DNA of 64,000 nt. It comes from Porticoccus sp002341315 (GTDB taxonomy: Bacteria > Pseudomonadota > Gammaproteobacteria > Pseudomonadales > Porticoccaceae). Location: the NCBI RefSeq assembly GCF_047634355.1, contig NZ_JBLIAL010000008.1; one strand, 5' to 3'. Position numbers and translations under genes: made by a program. The notes beneath the pieces are model-generated. The model was not told the DNA's origin. It did no database searches and saw nothing but the letters and a program-made list of their open reading frames with translations. Shown piece after piece: positions 51,683 to 61,217 of the stretch. Position 1 is the stretch's first letter; the number at the start of each line of letters is the position of its first letter.

Positions 51683-52086
51683 GGGGCGTCGTTGTGTTCC
51701 AGCAGCAGCGGCGTGATGAGCTTGCGAACAGCGTCCGGCATTGGCCGGGAGCACTGGGCTGCGTAGTCAAACCACACCAGCACGGCCTCGCCCTTCGCCA
51801 CCAGCACCTCTTTCTGGTGAGCCAGATGGGCCACCGTAAACGATTTGCTGCCGATTTTACTAATCCCGGTGGTAATGACGACCTCGCTGCCGAGGTGAAT
51901 CTGATGGACAAAATCCACGGCGATATGCGCGAGGATCATCGGCCAGTCAGCGGGGTTGAGGCTGGGGTGGACCAGTCGGAAAATATCGGCCCTGGCCGCT
52001 TCAAACCACACCGGCACGACGGTGTTGTTGATGTGACCGAGGGCGTCGGTTTCTGAAAATCGCGGCTGAATACGCAATTCAAACAT
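51679..52086 (-). CDS. Acyl-CoA thioesterase, 4HBT hotdog family (YbgC/FadM-like)
   Basis: A 135-residue hotdog-fold protein. The N-terminal FSETDALGHINNTVVPVWFEAAR holds the catalytic Asp of the 4-hydroxybenzoyl-CoA thioesterase type. It hydrolyses acyl-CoA esters; the specific substrate is unknown. Start and stop both overlap neighbours (1 nt with the peptidase gene stop, 4 nt with cmoA), a tight translational coupling. Confidence 0.9.
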   Translation of the reverse strand: MFELRIQPRFSETDALGHINNTVVPVWFEAARADIFRLVHPSLNPADWPMILAHIAVDFVHQIHLGSEVVITTGISKIGSKSFTVAHLAHQKEVLVAKGEAVLVWFDYAAQCSRPMPDAVRKLITPLLLEHNDAP

Positions 52087-55004
52087 TACAGCGATACCGG
52101 GGTCAGTTGCAGGGCGTCTGCCAGACTGGCCTGATCGGGACTGGTGATCACGGCGGTACTGACATTCTCTGCCACCAGATAGGTGGCGGCCACCCGACGC
52201 AGATCATCCAGTGTGGTTTCCCTGACCCGGTTGCGGAAGGTTTCCCTCACTTCGCGGCTGCGGCCATAGAGCTCCGCCTGAAAGGTTTCCTTGGCCTCGC
52301 CCGCCGGGGACCCGGGTTTGTCGATCGAGCTGATCACACCGAGAATGGCTTCTTCGACCTGTTGCCACTGGTGTGTTTCATTGTGCAGCCATTGCAGTGC
52401 CCGGTCGAAGTCACTGAGGGTGTCTTCGAGACGGGGGTCGCGGTATGAGAAGAAGCGGAACGCGGCGATGTTGTTTTCCTGGCTGGCCCCTCCGCCGTAG
52501 GCACCGCCCTGTTCGCGGATGGCGCGGTGCAAATAGCCATTGCGCAGAAAACCGCCCAGCACGGTCAGCGGTGCGGCATCCGGATGAGACAGGGGCACCG
52601 TGGGGTAGGCTTTGGCGCAGAAATTGACTTGGGTGCTGGCCTTCCACAGCTCCGCCACCCGTCGATGCAGTTCCGGTTGCTGAAAGGCATTGAACCCTTC
52701 GCCGGTAATCGGTGTGAACTGCTGCTGAATGACTGCCTGATAGTCCGCCAGTCGGTCATTTTCGCCCACCACCAGAAATTGCCGCGGCGCGCTCAACACC
52801 TGTCGGTGGATGGCGGCCAGTTCGGCGGCCAGCCTGTCCACCAGGGTGCTGTCGGACAGACTGCTATCCAGTTGTTTGATATAGCGGATACCTGCCAGGC
52901 CACCCCAGCGATGTGCCAGATCCGCGCCCGGGCTGATCCCGCTGCAGGCCGCCGCCATGGCCAGCTGGTGGCCACTGCCGGTGACGCTGGCCTCACGGCT
53001 GGCGCGGGTCTGGGCAATCAGTTCGCGGATCCGGTTCAGTTCATCGAAGCGAACCTGTTCCAGTGTCGCCTGCATGAGGTCGGTGAGTTCGGATTGATGT
53101 CTGGCCAGTCCCTTGCTGGACAGAACCAGGTGTCCGGACAGATCCTGTGGGTTGTCCGGCTTGCCGCGAACGGTGGCGTAGGAGTGAATGCTGCCGCACA
53201 CTTTCGATTGCCATAGCTGGGTCGCCAGGTAATCCCGGTCGCCAATCCCCAGTTCTGTCAGGCTGTTGCAGTAGATCGGTAGCAGGTCGAGTTGTGCTTC
53301 GCTCAGGGCCGGCAGCGGCAACAGGATCTGTTGATAGACCAGACCGTTGGTGCCTGTGCCGTAACTGGTCAGGGCCAGTGGGCGGGTTTTTCGTTCAGTG
53401 GCCGCCACATAGTCCATATGCGTAGGAATGTCGTCCAGACCCACTTTGGGCAGGATGGCATCGTCATCCTTCTGTTGCTGACGCTGGTTGAGAATCTCGG
53501 CCTGTTCCACAATTGCCTGTTTGCCCGCGTCATCGAGATCGGCTTTGATGGCAGCGAGCTTGTCTGCTTCCTCTTTTTCACGGCGGGCGGACAGCTCCCG
53601 GTCCGGACTCATGGTGAGACGCACCCGGTGGGGGTTGTCCAGCAGTAGCCGGCGGGCAAGTTGCTTGATGTAGTCGGGGTCCTGGATCAGGCGCCTGAGT
53701 TTTTCCAGTACCGGGTCCAGGTTCAGCAATGCGATGGGGTCACCGCGGTGGGTGGCGCTGGTAAGTGCGGTCAGAAGCAGTTGCAGGCCATAGGGGAAAT
53801 TGCCGCCACCGATTTCACGCTGTTGCAGCTCCAGCTGGTGGAGGGAAGCCGCCAGTTGCTCTTCCGGGATGCCATTCTCTGCCACGTCCTCGAGCACCGA
53901 GAGCACCAGCGCCTGCAATGCATCGGCACGATCCGGTTCGCTACCCTCGATCCCGCAGACAAAGCAGAGCTCGCGCTGGGAGTCATCCAGCCCGCACAGT
54001 GGCGAGGGCGATGAACCCAGTTCGGTGGTTTCCAGTGCCTTTAGCAGCGGGGAGGCGCTGTTGTCGAGCAACACGCTGCACAGCAGGTGTGCCTCCATGG
54101 TGGCTTCCAGGTCGGTGGCCTTGCCGAGCAACCAGCCCATCACGATGTGGGTGCGGTTGTCGCTGCTGCCTTCCTCGTTGAACGGATAGCTGGCTTCAAC
54201 AGTCACCGGGTCGCTGTAGCGCTGTTCGTCGGGGACGGAGATTTCCGTGTCCAGCCGGTCGAAACGCTGCAGGGCATGGTTTTCAATGTCGGTCTGCAGC
54301 TCCGTCACCGGTATATCGCCGAAGGTCATGAAAATGGCATTGGTGGGATGGTAGTGGGTTTTATAGAAAGCCTTTAATTGCGTGTAACTGAGATCGGGTA
54401 TACGGGCCGGATCGCCGCCGCTGTTGTAGTGATAGGTGGTGGTGGGGTAGAGGTGTTCGCAGAGGGTCTGCCACAGGGTCGAGGGCACGGAACTCATGGC
54501 CCCTTTCATTTCGTTATAAACCACGCCCTTGTAGACCAGCGGCGAGTCGGTATTGCCGGGCTCGGCAAATTCCACCCGGTGGCCTTCCTGGCGGAAATCC
54601 AGTTCGTCCAGTCGCGAAAAAAATACCGCGTCCAGATAGACATCCAGCAGGTTGTCAAAATCCTTGCGGTTCTGGCTGGCAAAGGGGTAGGCCGTCCAGT
54701 CAGAGCTGGTAAGGGCGTTCATAAAGGTATTCAGGGATCGTCGAATCATCATGAAAAAAGGATCGCGTACCGGGTATTTTTCGCTGCCGCAAAGGGCAGT
54801 GTGTTCCAGTATGTGGGCTACCCCGGTGGAGTCCTCGGGCACGGTGCGCAACGCCACCAGAAAAACGTTTTCCGGATTGTCGGCGTTGATATGAATATGC
54901 TGGGCACCGGTTTTTCGGTGGCGGTATTCCGCCACGTCAATATTCAGGGAGTCGATGCGCTCGCTGCGCAGAAACTCAAAGGCGGGATGTGCCTGTGTCG
55001 TCAT
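52086..55004 (-). CDS. M16C-family zinc metallopeptidase (presequence protease-like)
   Basis: A 972-residue pitrilysin-type peptidase of the PreP/M16C group, which forms a closed chamber that degrades short peptides. The inverted zinc motif HILEH is near residue 64, within GVAHILEHTALCGSEKYPVRDPF. A C-terminal half-domain contains AIREQGGAYGGGA. No signal peptide is seen, so a cytoplasmic role is likely. It is the first gene of the operon with the thioesterase and cmoAB. Confidence 0.93.
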   Translation of the reverse strand: MTTQAHPAFEFLRSERIDSLNIDVAEYRHRKTGAQHIHINADNPENVFLVALRTVPEDSTGVAHILEHTALCGSEKYPVRDPFFMMIRRSLNTFMNALTSSDWTAYPFASQNRKDFDNLLDVYLDAVFFSRLDELDFRQEGHRVEFAEPGNTDSPLVYKGVVYNEMKGAMSSVPSTLWQTLCEHLYPTTTYHYNSGGDPARIPDLSYTQLKAFYKTHYHPTNAIFMTFGDIPVTELQTDIENHALQRFDRLDTEISVPDEQRYSDPVTVEASYPFNEEGSSDNRTHIVMGWLLGKATDLEATMEAHLLCSVLLDNSASPLLKALETTELGSSPSPLCGLDDSQRELCFVCGIEGSEPDRADALQALVLSVLEDVAENGIPEEQLAASLHQLELQQREIGGGNFPYGLQLLLTALTSATHRGDPIALLNLDPVLEKLRRLIQDPDYIKQLARRLLLDNPHRVRLTMSPDRELSARREKEEADKLAAIKADLDDAGKQAIVEQAEILNQRQQQKDDDAILPKVGLDDIPTHMDYVAATERKTRPLALTSYGTGTNGLVYQQILLPLPALSEAQLDLLPIYCNSLTELGIGDRDYLATQLWQSKVCGSIHSYATVRGKPDNPQDLSGHLVLSSKGLARHQSELTDLMQATLEQVRFDELNRIRELIAQTRASREASVTGSGHQLAMAAACSGISPGADLAHRWGGLAGIRYIKQLDSSLSDSTLVDRLAAELAAIHRQVLSAPRQFLVVGENDRLADYQAVIQQQFTPITGEGFNAFQQPELHRRVAELWKASTQVNFCAKAYPTVPLSHPDAAPLTVLGGFLRNGYLHRAIREQGGAYGGGASQENNIAAFRFFSYRDPRLEDTLSDFDRALQWLHNETHQWQQVEEAILGVISSIDKPGSPAGEAKETFQAELYGRSREVRETFRNRVRETTLDDLRRVAATYLVAENVSTAVITSPDQASLADALQLTPVSL

Positions 55005-55090
55005 ATTCGGACCTCGGTTATCGGGTGTTCGGGCAAAGGGCCATTCTACCTGTGGGCCGGGTGCTTAGCCACGCCCGATATGGGGCGGGA

Positions 55091-56056
55091 TCAGACCAGC
55101 GCCAGTGCTTTAAGGGTCAGTAAACCGCCGGTGACGGTCAGCATGCCCAACAGGGTCGACAGCACTACCATATTGGCGGCCAGCTCGCCGTTGCCCCCCA
55201 TGGACTTCACCTGAATAAAGCTGGCCACCGCTGTGGGTGTTGAGGTCAGCAAAAACAGGATTCCCAGTGCCATGCCACTGACACCGAGCCAGGCGGCCGT
55301 GCCGACAATCAGCAGCGGTGTCACCACCAGTTTCAGTATAGCTGCAGTAAGTGTGCTGGCACCGGAGTGTTTCAGTGCCCTGAGGTTCATTGAGGCGCCA
55401 ATGCAGAGTAGTGCCAGTGGCAGGGTCATCTGGGCAAAGTAGTTGCCGGTGTCCTCCAGAAGGGCTGGTAATGGCAGCCCGCCGAGCTTGAACAGAAAGC
55501 CCAGAGCGATCCCGATCAGTAGCGGGTTGGTGAGTGTATTGCGCAGCATCCTCCTCATCGGAGATTGGCCGTCACCGGTCTGGATGGGGTTGAGCGCCAC
55601 TACTGCGAGTACGTTGTACAGCACGGTCAACAGGGCAATGGGCAGAGCGGCGGTTGCCAGACCAGTCTGCCCATAGGCATTGCCACAAAATGCCAGCCCG
55701 ATGACCGCCAGATTACCCCGGAAAACACCCTGTACGAAGATGCCGCAATCGGCCTTGTTTTCGCCATTGAATAACCGGCCAATGGGCCAGGCCAGGGCGA
55801 ATATCAACACCGTCAGGGGGATCGCCACCAGCAGGGGCAGCCCCATGGCAACGCTTCCCAGGTCTGCCCGGTAGATGCTCAGAAACAGAATCACCGGCAG
55901 ACCCACCTTGAATACCAGGTCGGAGGCCGGTTGGATGAATGCAGTGGGAATCAGGCCGACTTTTTTCAGCAGCAGGCCCAGCAGGACCACCAGAAAAATC
56001 GGGCCGGTAATGGAGAGGGCAAAGCCCAGCAGGGCGAGGGGAGCGGTTTCGTTCAT
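55091..56056 (-). CDS. AEC-family transporter (auxin efflux carrier-like)
   Basis: A 321-residue membrane protein with about ten hydrophobic helices. It has the N-terminal PIFLVVLLGLLLKKVGLIP and C-terminal TPTAVASFIQVKSMGGN segments typical of bacterial AEC permeases (MdcF/YwkB-like). Such proteins export or import small organic acids such as malate or malonate. Substrate unknown. It is transcribed on the minus strand downstream of the TonB receptor gene, separated by a terminator. Confidence 0.9.
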   Translation of the reverse strand: MNETAPLALLGFALSITGPIFLVVLLGLLLKKVGLIPTAFIQPASDLVFKVGLPVILFLSIYRADLGSVAMGLPLLVAIPLTVLIFALAWPIGRLFNGENKADCGIFVQGVFRGNLAVIGLAFCGNAYGQTGLATAALPIALLTVLYNVLAVVALNPIQTGDGQSPMRRMLRNTLTNPLLIGIALGFLFKLGGLPLPALLEDTGNYFAQMTLPLALLCIGASMNLRALKHSGASTLTAAILKLVVTPLLIVGTAAWLGVSGMALGILFLLTSTPTAVASFIQVKSMGGNGELAANMVVLSTLLGMLTVTGGLLTLKALALV

Positions 56057-56135
56057 AACAGCCGGTCAGAAAAACGATCCATTATCATAACAGCCCGGTT
56101 GCCCCGACAATATGGCGGGCTTATTGCACTGACAT

Positions 56136-56163
56136 AAAAAAACCTCCACCGCTGGGATGGAGG
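56136..56163 (-). terminator. Terminator of the TonB-dependent receptor gene
   Basis: Read on the minus strand, CCTCCA and TGGAGG form a stem followed by a T7 tract (A's at 56136-56142 on the plus strand). It lies about 30 bp past the receptor stop codon. Confidence 0.85.
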
Positions 56164-56191
56164 TATCAAGGTCTGAAGGTGGGATTGGCAA

Positions 56192-58342
56192 TCAGAATGC
56201 GTATTCAATACCGACGGAGGCAGTGCGCGGTTTATTGGGGCGTGCGCCATCGGGCAGGCGGGATACAATCTCATCCCGGTCAAACACGTTGTCCACTTTG
56301 GCATAGACCACGGTGTCCGGATTGACGCTGTAACGGCTGATCAGATCCACTACAAACAGGCTGTCGGTTCTGCCGAGCCTTGAGCCGTTGTCGCAACCGA
56401 TATTGCTGCATAATCTGTCGGTGTACTTGGCGACCATGTAATTATTCCAGCCCATCGGGGTTTCAAGTCCGGCGCGAAGGCTGAAGGTGTTTTTGGGGAT
56501 GTCCGCCAGTCTGTCACCTTTCTCAAAACCTAGAGCCCCTTCATCTTCACTGATTTCAGCCTTGGTATAGGTGTAGGCAAGGTCTACCGGAATCGTAAAG
56601 TCACCAGCCTGGAAACGGTTGCCCGCGGTCAGCTCAATGCCCTGAATAACGGCTTCTCCGGTGGTAAAGCTGCCACTGGTATCGCCGTTGCTGCAGGGGT
56701 TGGCTACAGAGCAATTTTCGGTTTTGTTGTCGAAGTCGCTGTAGAAACCGATCATTTCTGCAAAGAAGCTGTTTTCGTTGAAGCGGACCCCGGCTTCATA
56801 GTTGATACTGGTTTCCGGATCTTCACGTTCCGAGGCACCGCCACCCAGGGGCGAAAAGCCGCGGTGTACACCGGCCAGTACCTGCCATTGATCGTTCAGG
56901 TCATAGGTAAAGGAAACTCCCGGCAGGAGCTCTTCTGACCGGTTGGACTTTTTACTGCTGATAGTATTGCGGGATTCGTCGGTATAGCGCTCTTCCGACG
57001 AGTGTACTTTTTCGTAGCGGAGGAATAAATTCAGTGCCAGCGCATCGGTGACCTGCCAGTTGTCCGTCAGCCAGAATGAGATGGCCTCGGCATCTTCCAC
57101 GCGGTTGTCGCCACTGGATATTGGATTGGTGCTCACATAGACCAGCTTGCCATCCACCTGATCGTAGACATCCACCGGTTGCAGTCGATCCACCTCATCT
57201 TCGTGGGCGCGACCACCGATGTTGAGTTGGTGTACACCCATGTCTACGGCAAAATTCAGTTCCAGGCCATAGGATTCGTATTCGCGATCATTGTTTTTGT
57301 AGGTCAGGCCCGTCGTATCGGCGGTGCCATCGAGAATTGCCTGAGCATTGGCATCACCCCCGTTGGCTGCGTTGATCAGGCTGCCGCCACCACTCAACTT
57401 GAACCAGTTGCGGGAAAACTCATTGTAGTAGCCGGTGGCCGTCATCCGCACGCTGTCGGTCAGATCCAGGTTGTAGATGGCGCTATAGCCCTTGTGACGC
57501 AGGCTCATTTCATCCGGCAGGGACAGTCCGTAACGACGTTTCGGGTTGTCTCTGAAATCGGCGTCGGTGAGTCCAAGGTAGGTTTCATCCGATATTTCCT
57601 CGGAATACTGGGCTTTTAACAGCAGGCTCTGCCCCTCGATTTCCCACAATAATTTGCCCATGTAGTCTTCGATGTCATAACCGGTATCGCGACCGCTGCG
57701 GTCAATTTTTTTGAAGCCGTCTGCGTCGCGCTGCACGGTTTCCAGCAGCCAGCCGAAGTTCCCCAGCTCACCGCCACCGAACCTGCCGCCATAGTTCAGG
57801 TGCAGATCCCGCATGCCGTCCTCACCGGCAGCCAGCCGCAACTTGCCGCTATTTTCCTCGGGGATCGGTGTGGACCTCAGGTTGACGATGCCGCCAGTGG
57901 TCTGGGGGCCATAGCGCAACAGGGGAGCGCCTTTCAATACCTCAATGGAATCCATGCGCATTGTGGTGGGGAAGTAGTAGGCGGCTGGTCCCGCATAGGG
58001 CGCGGGTGCGATCATAATACCGTCTTCAAGCAGGGTGATTTTTGAGGAGCGCTCCGAGGTGGCACCGCGGATACCGATATTCGGGCGCAGACCGAAACCA
58101 TCCTCTTCGCGGATATAGATGCCGGGAACTGTTTTCAACAGCTGGTTGATGTCAGTGGACGCCTCGATAGCGATCTGCTCCTGATCGATCAGGGCGCCGG
58201 AGCCGGCGAGTTCCTGGACGTCTTCCCTGGAGCCGATGATAGAGATGGTTTCAATGTCGGTTCTTGTCTCGTCCACTGCCATTGCCAGCATGGACAGTGT
58301 TAGTGAAGCGGTGAAAATAGAGAGAGAAAGTTTGTTGGCCAT
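56192..58342 (-). CDS. TonB-dependent outer-membrane receptor, FecA-like
   Basis: 716 residues. It has a signal peptide (ANKLSLSIFTASLTLSMLAMA), a TonB-box region, an N-terminal plug (about residues 30-160) with NIGIRGATSERSSKITLLEDGI and RYGPQTTGGIVNLRS, and a barrel ending in Phe. The plug is close to FecA, so ferric citrate or another ferric chelate is the likely cargo. ATG 58342 is chosen because the upstream extension has no signal-peptide logic and crosses the Fur-like site. Regulation by Fur is predicted. Confidence 0.9.
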   Translation of the reverse strand: MANKLSLSIFTASLTLSMLAMAVDETRTDIETISIIGSREDVQELAGSGALIDQEQIAIEASTDINQLLKTVPGIYIREEDGFGLRPNIGIRGATSERSSKITLLEDGIMIAPAPYAGPAAYYFPTTMRMDSIEVLKGAPLLRYGPQTTGGIVNLRSTPIPEENSGKLRLAAGEDGMRDLHLNYGGRFGGGELGNFGWLLETVQRDADGFKKIDRSGRDTGYDIEDYMGKLLWEIEGQSLLLKAQYSEEISDETYLGLTDADFRDNPKRRYGLSLPDEMSLRHKGYSAIYNLDLTDSVRMTATGYYNEFSRNWFKLSGGGSLINAANGGDANAQAILDGTADTTGLTYKNNDREYESYGLELNFAVDMGVHQLNIGGRAHEDEVDRLQPVDVYDQVDGKLVYVSTNPISSGDNRVEDAEAISFWLTDNWQVTDALALNLFLRYEKVHSSEERYTDESRNTISSKKSNRSEELLPGVSFTYDLNDQWQVLAGVHRGFSPLGGGASEREDPETSINYEAGVRFNENSFFAEMIGFYSDFDNKTENCSVANPCSNGDTSGSFTTGEAVIQGIELTAGNRFQAGDFTIPVDLAYTYTKAEISEDEGALGFEKGDRLADIPKNTFSLRAGLETPMGWNNYMVAKYTDRLCSNIGCDNGSRLGRTDSLFVVDLISRYSVNPDTVVYAKVDNVFDRDEIVSRLPDGARPNKPRTASVGIEYAF

Positions 58343-58407
58343 GGGTAATTCCGAAAATGATTTGTTTGTTAAAGTGCGCTTGTCTCGAAGTATGATAATG
58401 CTAATCC

Positions 58408-58426
58408 AAATGGTAACCATTATCAA
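58408..58426 (-). promoter_or_regulatory. Fur box upstream of the TonB receptor
   Basis: On the minus strand the site reads TTGATAATGGTTACCATTT, matching much of the Fur consensus GATAATGATAATCATTATC. A second GATAATGCTAATCC lies at 58394-58407 on the plus strand. Both sit 50-85 bp before the receptor ATG. Confidence 0.7.
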
Positions 58427-58532
58427 TTATAATCTGTCTAGAAGGCCCAGATTTTGAGAGCAGGGGTAAAAGCAGGATTATTTTCGGTGTCAATTATTCC
58501 GTAGGGTTGAATAAGAACCCGCCTGGAAAAAC

Positions 58533-58558
58533 AGCAAAAACCCGGTAGAACCCGGGTT
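58533..58558 (-). terminator. Terminator of the DUF2892 gene
   Basis: AACCCGG and CCGGGTT pair around a 6-nt loop; on the minus strand a T run follows (A's at 58536-58540). It lies about 25 bp past the stop. A run of nine G (58562-58570) sits between gene and hairpin. Confidence 0.7.
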
Positions 58559-58583
58559 GGTGGGGGGGGGTGAAGGACGTCTA

Positions 58584-58784
58584 TCAGTCAGTGGGTTTCT
58601 TTGTCGAGCAGGTATTAAAACCCAGCAAGCTATAGACCGGGCAATTGCCTGCCAGTGCCGTGACAAGGGGAATGACACCTATCCAGCCCCAGGCCGTTTG
58701 TGGTCCAACAAATACCAGGCCGATTAAGACCAGTCCCACCACAAGCCGAAGCAGGCGATCTACAGTACCCAGATTTATTTTCAT
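58584..58784 (-). CDS. DUF2892 small membrane protein
   Basis: 66 residues: a short cytoplasmic start (KINLGTVDRLLRL), two hydrophobic segments (VVGLVLIGLVFVG and WIGVIPLVTALAG) and the conserved CPVYSLLGFNTC end. DUF2892 proteins resemble the membrane tail of YgaP-type rhodaneses. Function unknown. GGAG lies upstream of the ATG. It lies between the TonB receptor and DUF502 genes with its own terminator. Confidence 0.85.
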   Translation of the reverse strand: MKINLGTVDRLLRLVVGLVLIGLVFVGPQTAWGWIGVIPLVTALAGNCPVYSLLGFNTCSTKKPTD

Positions 58785-58921
58785 AATAATGTTCTCCTCG
58801 TTGTGTTCTATTGAGTATGGATGTCACGGGGCAATTCTGATTTGATGGTGATCAATCAGAGGGCAGGTATTCTCATGCCGGTCCGAACCCTCGTGTCGGT
58901 TGTGTGATTAAAGGATAGACC

Positions 58922-59572
58922 ATGACGCGTTTTCGTTCGTTTCTTTGTCTGACGCTTCTCGGCGGACTGACCGTTGTATTGCCTATTGCGCTGCTGGCAA
59001 TGATCTTTCTGTGGTTGTTCGATCTGGTGGCAGGTCTGATCAGTCCCCTCACCGGGTTGTTGCGCGAGCAGGCCACGATCAGCGAATTTCTGGCTTTGCT
59101 GGTGGTGCTGCTGTTGATCCTGGGCAGTTGTTTTGCGGTCGGGCTGTTGATCAGAACCCGTCTGGGTAACTGGATGCACGGCCATATGGAAGTTTGGCTG
59201 ACCCGATTGGCCCCGGGTTATCGCACGATCCGGGCGATCGTGACGCAGTTGCTCGGCGGCAGTGGTGAAACCACTTTGCTCAGCGGTCAGACAGCACTGG
59301 CAAAAATCTACGGCGCGGATTCACCGGTTACGGTCACAGCCATCGTGACCAGCCGTCACGGGGATGGTGCCTATACGGTCTTTGTGCCCACTGCACCGAT
59401 TCCGACGTCCGGGATGACCTACCACCTGCCCGCTGACTGTGTGCAGATACTGGCGCATGTCTCCGTGGAAGAGGCTATGCGCACCATTATCGCCTGTGGG
59501 TCGGGTTCCGCTGAAATGCTGGCCAGAAATGCGCGGGAAGCGTCGGAAAAAGTCAGAGATTACGAGGAGTAA
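58922..59572 (+). CDS. DUF502 family membrane protein
   Basis: 216 residues. Two hydrophobic segments (about 5-35 and 60-80) precede the conserved DUF502 core with VWLTRLAPGYRTIRAIVTQLL and the VFVPTAPIPTSGMTYHLP block. These proteins occur in many bacteria and plants; their role at the membrane is not established. Transcribed alone on the plus strand; the next gene starts 78 bp downstream. Confidence 0.88.
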   Translation: MTRFRSFLCLTLLGGLTVVLPIALLAMIFLWLFDLVAGLISPLTGLLREQATISEFLALLVVLLLILGSCFAVGLLIRTRLGNWMHGHMEVWLTRLAPGYRTIRAIVTQLLGGSGETTLLSGQTALAKIYGADSPVTVTAIVTSRHGDGAYTVFVPTAPIPTSGMTYHLPADCVQILAHVSVEEAMRTIIACGSGSAEMLARNAREASEKVRDYEE

Positions 59573-59650
59573 CGGACAGTCGCATCGGAGTGACCTATGC
59601 TGGGAGGTAGTAGGAGACCATGATATGGCATCAGATACCGGGACGGAATA

Positions 59651-60310
59651 ATGATAGATAACAGTAACCCTGTTCGGGGCGGGCGCCCGTGGTTGGTCCT
59701 GCTGGTGATGTCGATGTTGTTGCAGGCCTCCTGCTCTTCCGTCACGCAAACCCGGGATGCCCTGCGCGCGGCAGAGGTCTGTTGTGATGACTTTGCGGCG
59801 ATGTCCTTTGCCGCCATCCCCTCGGTCAATCCATCGGATACCCCGGTCGTGGTCGAGCTGAATGATCGTTCACCGGTCTACCCGTTCAGTACGGGCAAGA
59901 GCTATTTTTCGGCGTATGCCCTCAGTCACGGCCAGCCGGGCAGCGATCTGCTGTTGATGTTCACGCCGGGTCGGTTCAATGCACTCAACAGCGGGACCTT
60001 TTGCCCGATGGTGACCTATCTGAACCGTCAGCACGAACCGATTGCAAGTGAGGATCTGGCAATCCGTTGGGTCTCGGCTGATCAATCGAGGACCGGCTAC
60101 TGGACAGCGGCACAAACAGTACCTGCGGCAGCGAGTTACCTGATTGTCCATACTTCCGATGAGATGCTGTCGCGGCAATTATCGATCGACGCCGTGACAG
60201 AAAATCAGACCATTATGGTGGGGTATGCGGTGGCGACCATACCCGTGACCCGGGCAGCGGGCTATCGGTGTCTGCCGGTGGGTGAGGTGAAAGTGATTCT
60301 GTTGGGCTGA
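59651..60310 (+). CDS. Putative lipoprotein, weakly MalM-like
   Basis: 219 residues with a signal peptide and a lipobox-like end (LLQASC), so probably lipid-anchored. After it, EVCCDDFAAMSFAAIP and VYPFSTGKSYFSAYAL resemble the MalM family of periplasmic proteins, but the match is only by eye. There are no maltose genes nearby. The start is ATG 59651. Function unknown. Confidence 0.6.
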   Translation: MIDNSNPVRGGRPWLVLLVMSMLLQASCSSVTQTRDALRAAEVCCDDFAAMSFAAIPSVNPSDTPVVVELNDRSPVYPFSTGKSYFSAYALSHGQPGSDLLLMFTPGRFNALNSGTFCPMVTYLNRQHEPIASEDLAIRWVSADQSRTGYWTAAQTVPAAASYLIVHTSDEMLSRQLSIDAVTENQTIMVGYAVATIPVTRAAGYRCLPVGEVKVILLG

Positions 60311-60357
60311 CTGTTACAGCCGGACGACAACCTGAATAATGTCAGGTGATGCTAGCA

Positions 60358-60756
60358 ATGTCATATACGTTATTTGCCAATCTGATACTGATACTTCACG
60401 TGGGGTTTGTACTGTTTGTAGTGGGAGGGCTGGTGCTGATTGTGCTGGGCAACCTGTGCCACTGGCGATGGGTGAACCAGTGGTGGTTCCGGCTGGTGCA
60501 TCTCGGTGCGATCACCGTGGTGGTGGCTGAATCCTGGGTCGGGTGGGCTTGTCCGTTGACGACCTTTGAGCAGTGGTTGCGGACCAGGGCAGGGGATGCC
60601 AGTTACAGTGGCAGTTTTATTGAACACTGGTTGCAGCAGTTGCTTTATTACGATGCGCCTACCTGGGTGTTTCTGCTGATCTACTCTCTGTTCGGATTGC
60701 TGGTGTTGGCCAGTTGGTGGCTTTTTCCCCCGACTCCTCGCACCGGCAAAAAATAG
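60358..60756 (+). CDS. DUF2784 membrane protein
   Basis: 132 residues with three or four hydrophobic spans. Conserved segments are ILILHVGFVLFVVGGLV, WWFRLVHLGAITVVVAESWVGWACPLT and FIEHWLQQLLYYDAPTWVF, diagnostic of DUF2784. Role unknown. ATG 60358 has AGGTGA about 8 nt upstream; earlier in-frame GTG 60346 and ATG 60349 overlap that site and are less likely. Confidence 0.85.
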   Translation: MSYTLFANLILILHVGFVLFVVGGLVLIVLGNLCHWRWVNQWWFRLVHLGAITVVVAESWVGWACPLTTFEQWLRTRAGDASYSGSFIEHWLQQLLYYDAPTWVFLLIYSLFGLLVLASWWLFPPTPRTGKK

Positions 60757-60803
60757 CTGAGCGGGATTTCCCGGTTGCTGTGGATTAAAACAAGGATTCG
60801 CCT

Positions 60804-61205
60804 GTGATCACCGTTGCCACATTCTCTTTTCCCCATGAGGCGCACATTGCCAAATTGAAACTGGATGCCAAGGGGATTCCGACATTTGTCGCCGATGAGC
60901 ACACCATCAATATGCAGTGGTTGTATTCTTCTGCCATAGGCGGGGTGAAACTGCAGGTGCCGGCACCATTTGCCGAGCAGGCGATCCAGGCGCTGGCGGA
61001 AGATTTCTCCGACCTGTTCGACAGCGATGATGAGGATGATCGGGAAGAGCCGTGCTGTCCGGCCTGTGGCAGTGAGAAGCTGACACCTCACATTCGCGGC
61101 AAAAAACCAGCTTTTGTGGTGTTTCTGTTGTTGGGATTTCCGCTGTTTTTCTACCGGCGGGGTTTCAGGTGCGATGCCTGCGGAACCTTTGTGGCATCGC
61201 CATGA
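60804..61205 (+). CDS. DUF2007 domain protein with zinc-ribbon tail
   Basis: 133 residues. The N-terminal 65 residues are a DUF2007 domain (VATFSFPHEAHIAKLKLDAKGIP), a small fold related to PII-like signalling proteins. An acidic linker (DSDDEDDREE) follows, then a CPACGS / CDACGT pair of CxxC motifs separated by a hydrophobic stretch (FVVFLLLGFPLFFY) that could be a membrane segment. GTG 60804 is preceded by AAGGA. Function unknown. Confidence 0.8.
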   Translation: MITVATFSFPHEAHIAKLKLDAKGIPTFVADEHTINMQWLYSSAIGGVKLQVPAPFAEQAIQALAEDFSDLFDSDDEDDREEPCCPACGSEKLTPHIRGKKPAFVVFLLLGFPLFFYRRGFRCDACGTFVASP

Positions 61206-61217
61206 GAGCGGCTGTGC

